From: Oceanospirillaceae bacterium
GTDB lineage: Bacteria; Pseudomonadota; Gammaproteobacteria; Pseudomonadales; Litoribrevibacteraceae
Assembly (NCBI GenBank): GCA_015665455.1
Contig: JADFAD010000013.1
Coordinates: 210,165-274,164 of the forward strand
Direction: 5' to 3'
Length of the DNA stretch: 64,000 nucleotides
The notes beneath the pieces were generated by a model that saw only the letters and a list, made by a program, of their open reading frames with translations, did no database searches and was not told the origin of the DNA. A program made the translations under genes and the position numbers. Below, in pieces: positions 1 through 9,053 of this stretch (positions are counted from its first letter, which is position 1; each line of letters opens with the position of its first letter).

Positions 1-689
1 TTTTTAATGTAACCCAATAAGAAATCAATGTTCAGGCTTCGTTCATGAGCTTCATCAATGATGATGCAATCATACTGATTAAAGAAACGATCAAAACGTG
101 TTTCGTTTAAGAGTACACCGTCCGTCATTAACTTTATGAATGTTGAATCGGAAGAATTGTCTTTAAAACGGACCTGAAACCCAACTTCTTTCCCGACTTC
201 TACCTTTAGTTCTTCAGCCAAGCGTGCAGCAACTGATGTAGCAGCCAATCGACGTGGCTGAGTATGTGCAATACGAGCTTTACGACCAAAACCTAACTCC
301 AGACAAACCTTAGGTATCTGAGTGGTTTTACCTGAACCTGTCTCTCCAGCAATAACAACAACTTGATGCTTGTCTATTGCCTTTTTTATTTCATCTACAC
401 GCTGAGAAACAGGCAGAACATCTGGATATTCAATGCCTAAAGTGACTTGCTCTCTCTGTTTCCTCAACGCCTGAGATTTTTCAATCCAGCCTTGCAATTG
501 CTCAAGGCTAGGGAGCTTTTTACCTGATGAGGACTTCCTTTTTCCAGACTTCGTTTGACGTTCTGAAGACTCAGGTGAATTAGAGGCTCTCTGAAGTTCA
601 TTTAACAGACGTGAAAATCTACGTTGATCTTTCAACATAGATTGAGAAGAAAGCGCTCTTAATTCTTTAAGTGATATAGACTTAGACAT
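1..689 (-). CDS. hrpA: ATP-dependent RNA helicase HrpA, N-terminal part (cut by window edge)
   Basis: About 229 N-terminal codons of a DEAH-box helicase are present; the rest lies beyond base 1. Visible motifs are Walker [10 protein letters not shown], the following TQPRR motif, MTDGVLL and the DEAH box in [12 protein letters not shown]. The first ~90 residues are a basic, Ser/Lys-rich leader, as in bacterial HrpA. The family unwinds RNA and has been linked to mRNA processing and to rescue of stalled ribosomes. The ATG at 687-689 follows the terminator of the fadD gene, so this gene probably has its own promoter in the 690-743 gap. hrpA beside the fadD pair resembles the order in Pseudomonas. 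Confidence 0.93.
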   Translation of the reverse strand, partial: MSKSISLKELRALSSQSMLKDQRRFSRLLNELQRASNSPESSERQTKSGKRKSSSGKKLPSLEQLQGWIEKSQALRKQREQVTLGIEYPDVLPVSQRVDEIKKAIDKHQVVVIAGETGSGKTTQIPKVCLELGFGRKARIAHTQPRRLAATSVAARLAEELKVEVGKEVGFQVRFKDNSSDSTFIKLMTDGVLLNETRFDRFFNQYDCIIIDEAHERSLNIDFLLGYIK

Positions 690-743
690 GGAAAACAAAA
701 AACTCAGGCAGAAATGAAGTTATTAAACAGATATTTTACAAAC

Positions 744-774
744 AAAAAAGCCTCGCTACATTAGCGAGGCTTCT
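744..774 (-). terminator. Rho-independent terminator of the fadD gene
   Basis: An 11-bp perfect stem (748-758 with 762-772) has a 3-base loop. On the minus strand it is followed by a run of six T (complement of 744-749). It lies just after the stop of the ligase gene ending at 802 and before hrpA, so it separates the two units. Confidence 0.9.
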
Positions 775-801
775 TAAAGAGCTCAAGTGCTTTTTATAAA
801 A

Positions 802-2487
802 TTAAGCAGCACCGATCTTCTTTAACTCTTCATCACGTAGTTCACGACGAAGAATCTTACCTACGTTTGTTTTAGGAAGTTCTTCACGGAACTCAACAAA
901 CTTAGGAATCTTATACGCTGTTAACCCATCACGACAGAAGTTACGAACTTCCTTATCCGTTAGGTTCTTATTAGTAGTAACAGCAAAGACTTTAACCGCT
1001 TCACCGCTCTTATCATCAGGCACACCAACAGCAGCACACTCAACAATATCAGGGTGACTTACAATGAAATCTTCCAGTTCATTTGGGTAAACGTTGAAAC
1101 CAGAAACAATGATCATATCTTTCTTACGATCAACGATCTTCATGTAGCCGTCATCTTTAATAACTGCAACATCACCAGTCATCAACCAGCCATCTTCTGT
1201 GATGGTCTTAGCCGTTTCATCTGGACGCTGCCAATAACCTTTCATTACCTGTGGGCCTTTAACACAAAGCTCACCACGATCACCTAACGGCAAATCATTA
1301 CCATCGTCATCGATCGTTTTACAAATAGTGTTTGGCGCAGGGATACCAATTGAACCAATCTGGCCATAGCCAGGCGGGTTAAAAGATACGATAGGTGACG
1401 TTTCAGTCATACCGTAGCCTTCAGAAACAACACAACCAGTGACTTGTTCCCATTGCTCAGCAGCATCTTTAGTTAATGCCATACCACCAGAGATCGTCAG
1501 CTTTAGAGAGCTAAAGTCTAACTTTCTGAAATCTTCGTTATTGCATAGAGCCACAAACAAAGTATTAATACCTAGCATTCCAGAGAAATCCCAATTTCCC
1601 AATTCCTTAATGAAACCAGGAATATCACGAGGATTTGGAATAAGAACACTGTGGTTACCTGTATACATCATGATCATACAGTTAACTGTGAATGAATAAA
1701 TATGATAAAGCGGTAACGGAGCAATAACCGTTTCTTGGCCTTCATTCAGCACTGCTTCAAAGAACACATGCGCTTGACACATATTCGAAATCAGGTTGCC
1801 GTGTGTCAACATAGCACCTTTAGCAACGCCTGTTGTACCACCGGTGTACTGCAATACAGCAATATCATCTCGGGTAAACGATGCAGCATTATACTTACCT
1901 GAAGAACCTAGCTTAAGCGCTTTGTTAAGAGAGGTATATTCAAGTGAATCATAAGCAGGGACCATCTTTTTAACACGTTTAACAACGGTGTTGATGATTT
2001 GCTTTTTAGGGAACGGATGCAGATCTGCAATTTCCGTAACAATAACGTGTTTAACACCTGTTCGAGGAACAACACTTTGCGCCAAAGAAGCCATGCCTGC
2101 ATAGCAAACCAACGCTTTAGCACCGGAATCAGTAAACTGGTGTTCCATTTCACGTTCAGTGTATAGAGGGTTCGTATTCACAACGATCATGCCTGCACGC
2201 ATAGCGCCAAACACAACAACAGGGTACTGAACAATATTAGGTAACTGAACAGCAATACGATCGCCTTTTTCAAGACTTGTATGATTTTGCAAATAAGAAG
2301 CAAACTGAGCCGAAAGCTTATTCAGTTCACCATAAGTCATGGTGCGACCCATGTGAGTGAAAGCTGGCTTTTCAGCAAACTTGCCGAAGGAGTCTTCCAT
2401 TACTTCAACAACGGAATTGTATTTTTCTACATTTACTTCACTTGGAATACCTTCTGGGTATTTATCCTTCCAGAAATTCTCAATCAT
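802..2487 (-). CDS. fadD: Long-chain-fatty-acid--CoA ligase (FadD-type), copy 1
   Basis: 561 residues from the chosen start. It activates long-chain fatty acids to acyl-CoA via an acyl-adenylate, the entry step of beta-oxidation, at the inner face of the inner membrane. Motifs: P-loop YTGGTTGVAKG (214-224), GYGMTE (357-362), TGD (437-439), fatty-acyl signature DRKKDMIIVSGFNVYPNE (453-470) and the C-terminal catalytic lysine in NVGKILRREL (about 544). The reading frame is open to 2529, but the ATG at 2485-2487 is preferred: it has a GGAGG site 4 bases upstream and begins like E. coli FadD (MIENFWKDKYP). It lies downstream of a paralogue on the same strand and ends at a strong terminator. Confidence 0.95.
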   Translation of the reverse strand: MIENFWKDKYPEGIPSEVNVEKYNSVVEVMEDSFGKFAEKPAFTHMGRTMTYGELNKLSAQFASYLQNHTSLEKGDRIAVQLPNIVQYPVVVFGAMRAGMIVVNTNPLYTEREMEHQFTDSGAKALVCYAGMASLAQSVVPRTGVKHVIVTEIADLHPFPKKQIINTVVKRVKKMVPAYDSLEYTSLNKALKLGSSGKYNAASFTRDDIAVLQYTGGTTGVAKGAMLTHGNLISNMCQAHVFFEAVLNEGQETVIAPLPLYHIYSFTVNCMIMMYTGNHSVLIPNPRDIPGFIKELGNWDFSGMLGINTLFVALCNNEDFRKLDFSSLKLTISGGMALTKDAAEQWEQVTGCVVSEGYGMTETSPIVSFNPPGYGQIGSIGIPAPNTICKTIDDDGNDLPLGDRGELCVKGPQVMKGYWQRPDETAKTITEDGWLMTGDVAVIKDDGYMKIVDRKKDMIIVSGFNVYPNELEDFIVSHPDIVECAAVGVPDDKSGEAVKVFAVTTNKNLTDKEVRNFCRDGLTAYKIPKFVEFREELPKTNVGKILRRELRDEELKKIGAA

Positions 2488-2543
2488 ACTGCCTCCAAAA
2501 CAGAGCATCATCCTAAAGAAACTATCCAAACCCTTAAACGAGC

Positions 2544-2572
2544 GAGGCAGAAGCCTATCAGCTTTCTGCCTC
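2544..2572. other. Hairpin between the two fadD genes
   Basis: A 9-bp perfect inverted repeat (2544-2552 with 2564-2572) sits in the 149-bp gap between the two ligase genes. Neither strand has a T-run next to it, so it does not look like an intrinsic terminator. It may be a processing or stabilising hairpin in a joint transcript. Confidence 0.45.
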
Positions 2573-2636
2573 TGTTCAAAGGTAAATCAACATTAAGTTT
2601 TCATCCATGTTAAAACTCAATGTTTCACCTATGTAC

Positions 2637-4337
2637 TTACTTAGCAACCTCTGCATCACGCAATTCACGACGAAGAATCTTACCAACGTTAGTCATTGGT
2701 AATTCTTCACGGAACTCATAATGTTTTGGCACTTTGTAACCCGCCAGATTCTCACGGCAATAAGCTTTGATTTGATCAACAGTTACGTTCTTATCTTCAA
2801 GAACAACAAACAGTTTAACTGCTTCGCCCGTTTTCTCATCAGGCAAACCAATAACCGCCGCATGTTCAATGCCTGGCAACTTAGCAACAACGTCTTCAAT
2901 TTCGTTTGGATAAACGTTGAAACCAGAAACAAGGATCATATCTTTCTTACGATCAACGATTGCGATGTAACCCGCTTCATCAATTTGTGCAACATCACCC
3001 GTCTTCAACCATTCCCCATCAAGGAATGTTTCAGCCGTAGCTTCAGGACGCTTCCAATAACCCTTCATTACCTGAGGACCACGAACACAAAGCTCACCAC
3101 GTTCGCCTTCAGGTACGTCTACACCGTCGTCATCAACTAAACGAATATCTGTAGAGGCTACCGGCATACCTACAGTACCGTGTCGAACATAATCACCCAC
3201 AGGGCTCAAACAAACCGCCGGAGAGGTTTCAGTCATACCATAACCTTCACCGATATCGCAGCCTGTCATCTCTTTCCACTTATCAGCAGTTGCACGTACT
3301 AACGCAGTACCGCCTGAAAGCGTCATTTTCAGCTTACTGAAATCAAGATTCTTAAATTCTGGATCTTGCATCAAACCAACAAACAAGGTGTTCAGACCTG
3401 CAAATGCAGTAAACTGGAACGGTTTGATGATTTTGATGAACATAGAAGGATCACGAGGGTTAGCAACCAATACGTTATGGTTACCGAGAGACATCATGCA
3501 CATACAATGGCAAGTAAACGCATAGATATGGTAAAGCGGCAATGGCGCAATAATTGTTTCATTACCAACGTCCATAAACGGACGTTTAGTTTCAGGGTTT
3601 TCTTGCTGTAGTGACGCTCTAACCTGAAGCATATTAGACACAAGGTTGCGATGCGTCAGCATTGCACCCTTAGCAACACCCGTAGTACCACCTGTATATT
3701 GTAAAACTGCTACATCATCAGGATTAGGACTTGCTAACTTGAATTGGTGCTTAGCACCTTGCTTCAAAGTAGTACGGAAAGAGATCGCCTGAGGCAAGTT
3801 AAAATCAGGAACCATCTTCTTTACATGCTTAACAGCACCATTAATCAACCAGCGCTTCGGCGCAGAGCGCATATCAGCCAAGCTAGTTACGATTAATGTT
3901 TCAATGCCTGTTTCAGGCAGTACTTCCTGAACCTTATCTCCGAACGTATCCATGAAGATAAGTGCTTTAGCACCAGAATCATTAAACTGATGCTTCATTT
4001 CACGAACAGTGTATAAAGGGTTCGTATTTACCAGAACCATACCCGCTCTCAATGCACCGTATGCAGCGATTGGGAACTGTGTAATGTTTGGCATTTGGAT
4101 CGCAACACGATCCCCAGGCTGAAGGTTTGTATGATTTTGCAGGTAAGCAGCAAAATCAGCACTCAAACGATCGATATCGCCCCAGGTGAACGTTTTAAAA
4201 ACACTAGTAAAAGCGGGTCTGTCAGCGTATTTTTTTACAGACGTTTCGAATACATCTACAACGTTTTTGAATTCTTCAGGATTAATTGTATCTACAACAC
4301 CTGGTGGACGTTTGCCACTCCAGAAACTGGCATCCAT
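2637..4337 (-). CDS. fadD: Long-chain-fatty-acid--CoA ligase (FadD-type), copy 2
   Basis: 566 residues, collinear with the downstream paralogue through nearly its whole length and with the same motifs: YTGGTTGVAKG (214-224), GYGMTE, DRKKDMILVSGFNVYPNE and C-terminal NVGKILRREL. It catalyses ATP-dependent acyl-CoA synthesis from fatty acids. The start ATG has an AGGGAG site 7 bases upstream. Tandem fadD genes of this type are known in Pseudomonas, where the two enzymes differ in chain-length preference or induction. Substrate division cannot be read from sequence here. Upstream is a divergent promoter region shared with an alpha/beta hydrolase. Confidence 0.95.
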   Translation of the reverse strand: MDASFWSGKRPPGVVDTINPEEFKNVVDVFETSVKKYADRPAFTSVFKTFTWGDIDRLSADFAAYLQNHTNLQPGDRVAIQMPNITQFPIAAYGALRAGMVLVNTNPLYTVREMKHQFNDSGAKALIFMDTFGDKVQEVLPETGIETLIVTSLADMRSAPKRWLINGAVKHVKKMVPDFNLPQAISFRTTLKQGAKHQFKLASPNPDDVAVLQYTGGTTGVAKGAMLTHRNLVSNMLQVRASLQQENPETKRPFMDVGNETIIAPLPLYHIYAFTCHCMCMMSLGNHNVLVANPRDPSMFIKIIKPFQFTAFAGLNTLFVGLMQDPEFKNLDFSKLKMTLSGGTALVRATADKWKEMTGCDIGEGYGMTETSPAVCLSPVGDYVRHGTVGMPVASTDIRLVDDDGVDVPEGERGELCVRGPQVMKGYWKRPEATAETFLDGEWLKTGDVAQIDEAGYIAIVDRKKDMILVSGFNVYPNEIEDVVAKLPGIEHAAVIGLPDEKTGEAVKLFVVLEDKNVTVDQIKAYCRENLAGYKVPKHYEFREELPMTNVGKILRRELRDAEVAK

Positions 4338-4484
4338 AATAGGACTCCCTGTTCGTATTTAGTTTATTGTTATTTGCTTGATTTTTTTTATGAGTAGGGA
4401 CATTAACAATTATGTAAAGTTTTGTGAATAGCTGAACTTATATTTATCTCTTCCATTTGTCTAAAAGCGCCATACAGTTCTCGT

Positions 4485-4518
4485 AAGTTATGTAACTTGC
4501 TTCCTATTTGGAAAGCAA
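4485..4518. promoter_or_regulatory. Palindromes in the fadD / hydrolase divergent promoter region
   Basis: The 250-bp divergent gap holds a perfect palindrome (arms AAGTTA and TAACTT, 4485-4498, 2-base centre) overlapping an imperfect inverted repeat (TTGCTTCC at 4497-4504, GGAAAGCAA at 4510-4518). This is operator-like and well placed to control either gene. No recognised FadR or PsrA consensus could be assigned. Confidence 0.35.
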
Positions 4519-4587
4519 ACGGGTTAAAATCCCCTCCAAAATATAAATCTTATTTCTTAAATAACCCCCAAATGGACTGATCACTGC

Positions 4588-5517
4588 ATGGAAAGCTGTA
4601 CCGGTACGGCCCACGGCGCCGACAACTCACCTATTTTTTATCGCTGCTGGCTACCAGAAGATGCAACTCAAGCCTCTTGTGTATTGCATATTGCTCACGG
4701 AATGGCAGAACACAGTAAACGCTACGAATTATTTGCAGAACAATGTGTAAAAAAGAACATTGCCGTTTATGCCCATGACCATAGAGGCCATGGACACACC
4801 GGAGCCAAAGACATGTTAGGCCATTACAACGATGTAAATGGCTGGCAAATGGTTCTGTCTGATATGAACGACATACAAACGATGATTAGAACAAATCATC
4901 CAGGACTTCCTGTCTATATAATGGGCCACAGTATGGGGTCTTTTATTACACAAGGCTATGTATTCAAGTATCAACCAAATATTAGAGGCTTAATACTTTC
5001 GGGCAGCAACTTTGGAGCACCGTTCAAATACAAAGCAGCTCGTCTTGTTGCTAAGTTAGAACGGTTTAGAAAAGGGCCTCGTTTCCGTAGCAAGTTATTC
5101 GAAAAGCTAACATTTGGTTCTTTCAATAATCGGTTCAAACCAAATCAAACCAATTTCGATTGGTTATCCAGTGATTTAACTGAAGTTCGAAAATACATTG
5201 AAGATCCACATTGCGGTTTCGTTTGCACAACTCAACTGTGGTGCGACTTACTAAAAGGCCTTGCTAGCATCTCAACAGAAAGTGCGTTCAAAAGACTTCC
5301 CACTGAAACACCACTATTAATCTTCGGTGGCCAAGAAGATCCAGTAGGCCACTATGGTAATGGTCTAATTAGCCTTGCCCATCAATACTCGACTGCAGGG
5401 GTGAAAGATATCGATCTTCAGATATATCCCGACGGAAGGCATGAAATGTTGAATGAGATAAATAAGACTGAAGTTGGATCTCATGTAATCAATTGGATTG
5501 AATCCAAACTTCATTAA
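4588..5517 (+). CDS. Alpha/beta hydrolase, monoacylglycerol lipase / lysophospholipase type
   Basis: 309 residues, serine aminopeptidase S33/monoglyceride lipase type. Visible signature: HDHRGHGHTG (63-72), nucleophile elbow GHSMGS (Ser115), a late GGQEDPVGHYGNG loop carrying the likely acid Asp251, and DGRHEMLNE with catalytic His285. There is no signal peptide, so it is probably cytoplasmic. It is divergent from the fadD pair. A hydrolase releasing fatty acids from monoglycerides or lysolipids would feed the ligases, and a similar gene sits beside the fadD pair in Pseudomonas. No good Shine-Dalgarno is seen before the ATG, but the next upstream ATG (4573) is closed at once by a stop. Confidence 0.88.
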   Translation: MESCTGTAHGADNSPIFYRCWLPEDATQASCVLHIAHGMAEHSKRYELFAEQCVKKNIAVYAHDHRGHGHTGAKDMLGHYNDVNGWQMVLSDMNDIQTMIRTNHPGLPVYIMGHSMGSFITQGYVFKYQPNIRGLILSGSNFGAPFKYKAARLVAKLERFRKGPRFRSKLFEKLTFGSFNNRFKPNQTNFDWLSSDLTEVRKYIEDPHCGFVCTTQLWCDLLKGLASISTESAFKRLPTETPLLIFGGQEDPVGHYGNGLISLAHQYSTAGVKDIDLQIYPDGRHEMLNEINKTEVGSHVINWIESKLH

Positions 5518-5518
5518 T

Positions 5519-5552
5519 GAATAAAGGTCAGTTAAAACACTGACCATTATTC
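5519..5552. terminator. Hairpin between convergent genes
   Basis: A 14-bp stem with one mismatch (5519-5532 with 5539-5552) and a 6-base loop falls at the ends of the hydrolase gene (+) and the PDZ-like gene (-), overlapping the latter's last codons. It has no clean T-run, so it is a probable but not textbook bidirectional terminator. Confidence 0.55.
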
Positions 5553-5914
5553 ACTTGAAAGGTTAGGTTTTCTCTGTTTTCAAACTGAAGCTCCAAAACA
5601 GAGAGACGCCCAATGCCTTCAACTAAATCAGAAAAGCGCTCTGTTTCAGCTACAGGCACTGAATTCAAATGAGTCAAGACCTGCCCGTCACGTAATCCTG
5701 CTTGATAAAGAAAATTCTGAGAATCCAGATGCGTGATCTCAAACCCTTCCAGTACTTGGTTCTTAATAACAGGTTCGTACGAGACTTCCCTGTCCCACAG
5801 GGATCTATCTTGAGACCAACTGGTTAAAAGGCCTTGAGGCAAGTAACTGCACTCAGCATAGCTGTTCAACGGCAGAATAAGACCCAAAACAAAAATTAAT
5901 ACGCTTCGATACAT
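5528..5914 (-). CDS. Small secreted PDZ-like protein
   Basis: 128 residues. The N-terminus is a signal peptide (hydrophobic stretch ending at NSYA, about residue 20). Residues ~55-122 read as a PDZ-like fold: GFEITHLDSQNFLYQAGLRD, then GQVLTHLNSVPV, resembling the C-terminal PDZ domain of type II secretion GspC. Two cysteines (22 and 126) flank the domain and could form a disulfide. No partner gene of a secretion system is nearby. It follows the TonB/ExbBD genes on the same strand with a 78-bp gap, so it may be the last gene of that unit. Function unknown. Confidence 0.75.
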   Translation of the reverse strand: MYRSVLIFVLGLILPLNSYAECSYLPQGLLTSWSQDRSLWDREVSYEPVIKNQVLEGFEITHLDSQNFLYQAGLRDGQVLTHLNSVPVAETERFSDLVEGIGRLSVLELQFENRENLTFQVNNGQCFN

Positions 5915-5992
5915 AAGCTTTCCTCAGAAAACATTGTAAGGCTTAATCAATGCACCCAAGGTCTAGAAGAGATCCTGAGTACATCAACAACA

Positions 5993-6943
5993 TTAGCCTT
6001 GAGTAAATTCATACCATAAACGATATGTACCCTGCTCAACGTTTCTAGCACCAAAATCAAATAAACGAATACGCGCAACAAGCCTTGATTCAAGCTTACG
6101 ATCATCTAGCTCGCTAGACGCTACACGACACGCAGAGACAGATCCATCCGGCTCAATAGTAAACTCAAACTGGACCTTACCTTCTAGTAACGGATTCTTA
6201 CGCAGTGCACGGTTATAAATAGTAAACATAGGGCCTTTATTCGCATCAAACACTCTACGAATTTCTTCATCACTACGTTTACCTTTCTTACCTGCTCGTG
6301 CTTTTTGCTCCGCTTCAGAGCGAACATCCGCTAATGCAGTCTCATCGTTAAGATCTGCGACCTGCCCTTGTAAACCAGAGCCTGCAGTACCTCGAGAAAC
6401 ACCCGCAGCAGAAACACCCCCACTGCCAGAAACAGCATTAGAAGAAATTACTGCTCGTTCTACCTTCGTGGCCTTATTGCCCCCTTGATTAATATTAGAA
6501 CCTTTAGCCAAAGTACTTAAATTAAGCGACTGCCGAAGATCCTTTAAAGCATCCGTGTGCTTTAACAGACCAGATTGCTGAGCCTTTTTCCGAGCTTTTT
6601 CCACATTCTTTGGATCTGGCTTAGGTTTCGGTTTTTCAACTTTTTTTTCTGGTTTAGGCTTTTCTTTCGGTTTCTCTTCTTTTACTTCAGGTTTCGCTTC
6701 CTCTTTTTTCTCCTGTTTAGGAGGCGGCGGTGGCGCTTTTTTCTTCTTCAAAATAACTTTAGAAAGCTGAGGAGGCAGTTTCTCTAACTCTTCACGTTCT
6801 GGTTCAGTTAATGTGATAAAAGGGATTACTAGCCCCAACAGTAAACAAACAATTAAGAGGGTTGATAATATCTTCCTGAAACGAGACTGCTCTTCAGGAT
6901 CAATACTCCACGGCAATCGATAATCAAATGCTAATGTTGCCAT
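5993..6943 (-). CDS. TonB-like energy transducer with AgmX/PglI C-terminal domain
   Basis: 316 residues. A short cytoplasmic N-terminus is followed by one membrane helix (~25-45), a Pro/Lys/Glu-rich stretch (~55-115) typical of TonB-class proteins spanning the periplasm, a Ser/Gly-rich linker, and a C-terminal domain (~220-316) with LEGKVQFEFTIEPDGSVSAC of the AgmX/PglI type. Such proteins pass energy from an ExbB/ExbD motor to an outer-membrane or periplasmic partner. The stop of the upstream exbD abuts this start. The partner is probably among the TPR and barrel proteins encoded upstream; no TonB-dependent receptor is present in the window. Confidence 0.86.
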   Translation of the reverse strand: MATLAFDYRLPWSIDPEEQSRFRKILSTLLIVCLLLGLVIPFITLTEPEREELEKLPPQLSKVILKKKKAPPPPPKQEKKEEAKPEVKEEKPKEKPKPEKKVEKPKPKPDPKNVEKARKKAQQSGLLKHTDALKDLRQSLNLSTLAKGSNINQGGNKATKVERAVISSNAVSGSGGVSAAGVSRGTAGSGLQGQVADLNDETALADVRSEAEQKARAGKKGKRSDEEIRRVFDANKGPMFTIYNRALRKNPLLEGKVQFEFTIEPDGSVSACRVASSELDDRKLESRLVARIRLFDFGARNVEQGTYRLWYEFTQG

Positions 6944-7447
6944 TTACACCTCCTTTGTCACTTTACGGTTAACCGCAAGTGAGATGTTGGTGTAATTTGC
7001 GTCAGCACACGTAGCCATGATCCTTTTTAGAAGATTATAAGGAATTAACTTATCACCAACGATCGTAATAGGACGCCCTTCTTGTTCCTGTTCAGAAGTC
7101 AACAAACGCTGTTTGGATGCTTGATACAGAAGTTCTTCTTTCAATGCTGGTATCAGCGCATCCTCACCTTGCAAGTCGCTCACTGTAGCCACAGCACGCC
7201 CCTGAACCAAGATGCTGTCTTTATTTACAAAAACAACCAAAGCCTCTTCAGGCAAACTCTGAGCCGTAGACTCAGGTAGTTTAATGGATTCACTGCTCTG
7301 AAGGACACGAACATCCGACTGATTGACCATCAAGAAAAACACCAGAATGGTAAAAATATCCATGAGAGATACAAGGTTCAATGCTGGTTGTTTCTTATTC
7401 CTAGCAAAGTGCCTAGACATCCGTTTTGCACGACGTGACATTTTCAT
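6944..7447 (-). CDS. ExbD/TolR-family protein, with the conserved membrane Asp
   Basis: 167 residues: a basic N-terminus, one membrane helix (~26-42) with the proton-pathway aspartate at 30 (LNLVSLMDIFTILVFFLMV), then a periplasmic domain. It works with ExbB as a proton-driven motor. The start ATG overlaps the stop of the preceding ExbD-like gene (ATGA) and has a strong AGGAGGTGA site. It is the second of two adjacent ExbD-like genes; the first lacks the Asp. Confidence 0.9.
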   Translation of the reverse strand: MKMSRRAKRMSRHFARNKKQPALNLVSLMDIFTILVFFLMVNQSDVRVLQSSESIKLPESTAQSLPEEALVVFVNKDSILVQGRAVATVSDLQGEDALIPALKEELLYQASKQRLLTSEQEQEGRPITIVGDKLIPYNLLKRIMATCADANYTNISLAVNRKVTKEV

Positions 7448-7965
7448 GCATCACCTCCTGCTTGCTTCTCACCGGCTAATGGCTCAGGCGCATCCCCTAT
7501 GGATATATCAGGAAATAGCTCTGCATCCACCACGGAGGCAACGACTACTGTTTTATAAGATCTCACAGAATCCATCACCGCTACGAGCGTCTGATATTCT
7601 GTGCTTTCTTCTGCCAGAAGCGTAATGTCTCTTTTTTCAGGTACTTTCTTTTTGATGGTTACCAATAACTTAGAAAGGCCAGAAAAGTCGTGACTGTCTT
7701 TAATTTTTGGAAACTCTTGAATAGGCCCTTTAATCGTATCTGCCAACACAAGTCGATCAGTACGAATTACAACTTCCAGCTGTAATTCATTAAGATCCAA
7801 TTGATCATCAACCGATTGATTTGGAAGCTTTAACTCAAGAACCGTGATATTGGCAAAAACCATACTTAACAAAAGTACAGGCACCAAAATAATCATCAGG
7901 TTCATGAAGGCCGTAATATTGAGCTCCGCTTCATCAGCTTGATGCCGAATGCGCTTTTTCAACAT
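7444..7965 (-). CDS. ExbD/TolR-family protein, membrane Asp replaced by Asn
   Basis: 173 residues with the ExbD layout: basic cytoplasmic N-terminus, a single membrane helix (~17-38) and a periplasmic domain. At the place of the essential membrane aspartate the sequence reads NITAFMNLMIILVPVLL, with Asn22 where ExbD/TolR have Asp and Ala where they usually have Pro. It lies 3 bp downstream of exbB and overlaps the next exbD by 4 bp, so all three are co-translated. Alignment is by eye. It probably forms a heterodimer with the Asp-containing copy. Confidence 0.87.
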   Translation of the reverse strand: MLKKRIRHQADEAELNITAFMNLMIILVPVLLLSMVFANITVLELKLPNQSVDDQLDLNELQLEVVIRTDRLVLADTIKGPIQEFPKIKDSHDFSGLSKLLVTIKKKVPEKRDITLLAEESTEYQTLVAVMDSVRSYKTVVVASVVDAELFPDISIGDAPEPLAGEKQAGGDA

Positions 7966-7968
7966 CAG

Positions 7969-8643
7969 TTATTCGCCTTGCGGTGCAGCTGTATTAGTTG
8001 TTGGCTGATTTGGTTTACGGTCAAAAATGGTATTTAAAACTTTAACGCCTGCCATTTCGAAACTATCAATAATTTCATTTGTCTTTGTTTGAAGAAGCGC
8101 ATGGCAGATAAGCAAAGGAATCGCAGTCATTAAACCAAAGGCCGTAGTGTTCATCGCAACAGAAATACTTTGCGAAAGAAGCGTTGCTTTTTCAGCGGGA
8201 TCAGCATTAGCCACAGCAGTAAAGGCTGCAATCAAACCAATAATTGTTCCCAAAAGACCTAGCAAGGTAGCAACGTTAGCCATTGTCGCTAAATATGGTG
8301 TTCTTTTCTCAAGACGAGGCAATGACTCCATCAAACCTTCTTCCATTGCATACTCAACATCGTCACGTCGCGCGCCACCTGATAAGCGTGAAATACCAGC
8401 AGCAACCAACTCACCCATAGCAGCACCGGACTCATTACCGACCTTCATCGCACTTTTAAAGTCTCTCTTCGAGATCATTGGCATCATTGTTTCGAACACT
8501 TTACGGTTCGTTCTTCTCGCAGCGGTTAGATAGACAAAACGCTCTATTGCAATTGCAATCCCGATTGCAGCAACCACTGCAATTGGATACATAAACGAAC
8601 CACCTTCCTGAAAAAAGCGAACAATAACTTCAAACGATCCCAT
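7969..8643 (-). CDS. MotA/TolQ/ExbB proton channel family protein
   Basis: 224 residues with three membrane segments: ~17-36, and two long ones in the conserved region ~118-190 (LLGLLGTIIGLIAAF and MNTTAFGLMTAIPLLI). This is the pentameric channel half of an ExbB/ExbD motor in the inner membrane. The start has a GAGAGGA site. A 131-bp AT-rich gap (8644-8774) separates it from the upstream genes, so a separate promoter is possible, though none could be assigned. It leads the exbB-exbD-exbD-tonB group. Confidence 0.92.
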   Translation of the reverse strand: MGSFEVIVRFFQEGGSFMYPIAVVAAIGIAIAIERFVYLTAARRTNRKVFETMMPMISKRDFKSAMKVGNESGAAMGELVAAGISRLSGGARRDDVEYAMEEGLMESLPRLEKRTPYLATMANVATLLGLLGTIIGLIAAFTAVANADPAEKATLLSQSISVAMNTTAFGLMTAIPLLICHALLQTKTNEIIDSFEMAGVKVLNTIFDRKPNQPTTNTAAPQGE

Positions 8644-8774
8644 GAAATCCTCTCTCGTATAACTTATCTATTTTAAATAAAAAAATATGAACTCAAAAAA
8701 TCTTCATCGAAAACTAAAATCTATACCATCAATTTATAAATCAAATTCGATAGACCTAACCCCGAGATTTTATT

Positions 8775-9053
8775 TTAAGGGCTCTCTGATGATTTTAAAT
8801 TCTTTTGAAACTGTTCAACTTGCCGCTTAAAACCAAAATAGTCCAAATACCCATCCGTTGGCTCTAAATCGGGTTTGATATTCTGCTTTAAGCCGCTTAG
8901 TTCAGCATCCGTTTGCCAAGGTGTAATAAATAAAACCTTTGGCTGCTCCTGATTACCTCGAACAAAAATGCCCTCTAACTCAATAACTTCTGCAGCCATT
9001 AACGTTTGAGGTAATAATCCAACTAAAACAATAAACAAGTACTTATGAATCAT
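8775..9053 (-). CDS. Small exported protein of unknown function
   Basis: 92 residues. A signal peptide (~1-20, ending LMAAE) leads into a short mature domain with no family I recognise. Its ATG overlaps the stop of the upstream TPR lipoprotein gene (ATGA), indicating translational coupling. Its place between the TPR proteins and ExbB suggests a small periplasmic part of the same machine. Confidence 0.7.
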   Translation of the reverse strand: MIHKYLFIVLVGLLPQTLMAAEVIELEGIFVRGNQEQPKVLFITPWQTDAELSGLKQNIKPDLEPTDGYLDYFGFKRQVEQFQKNLKSSESP

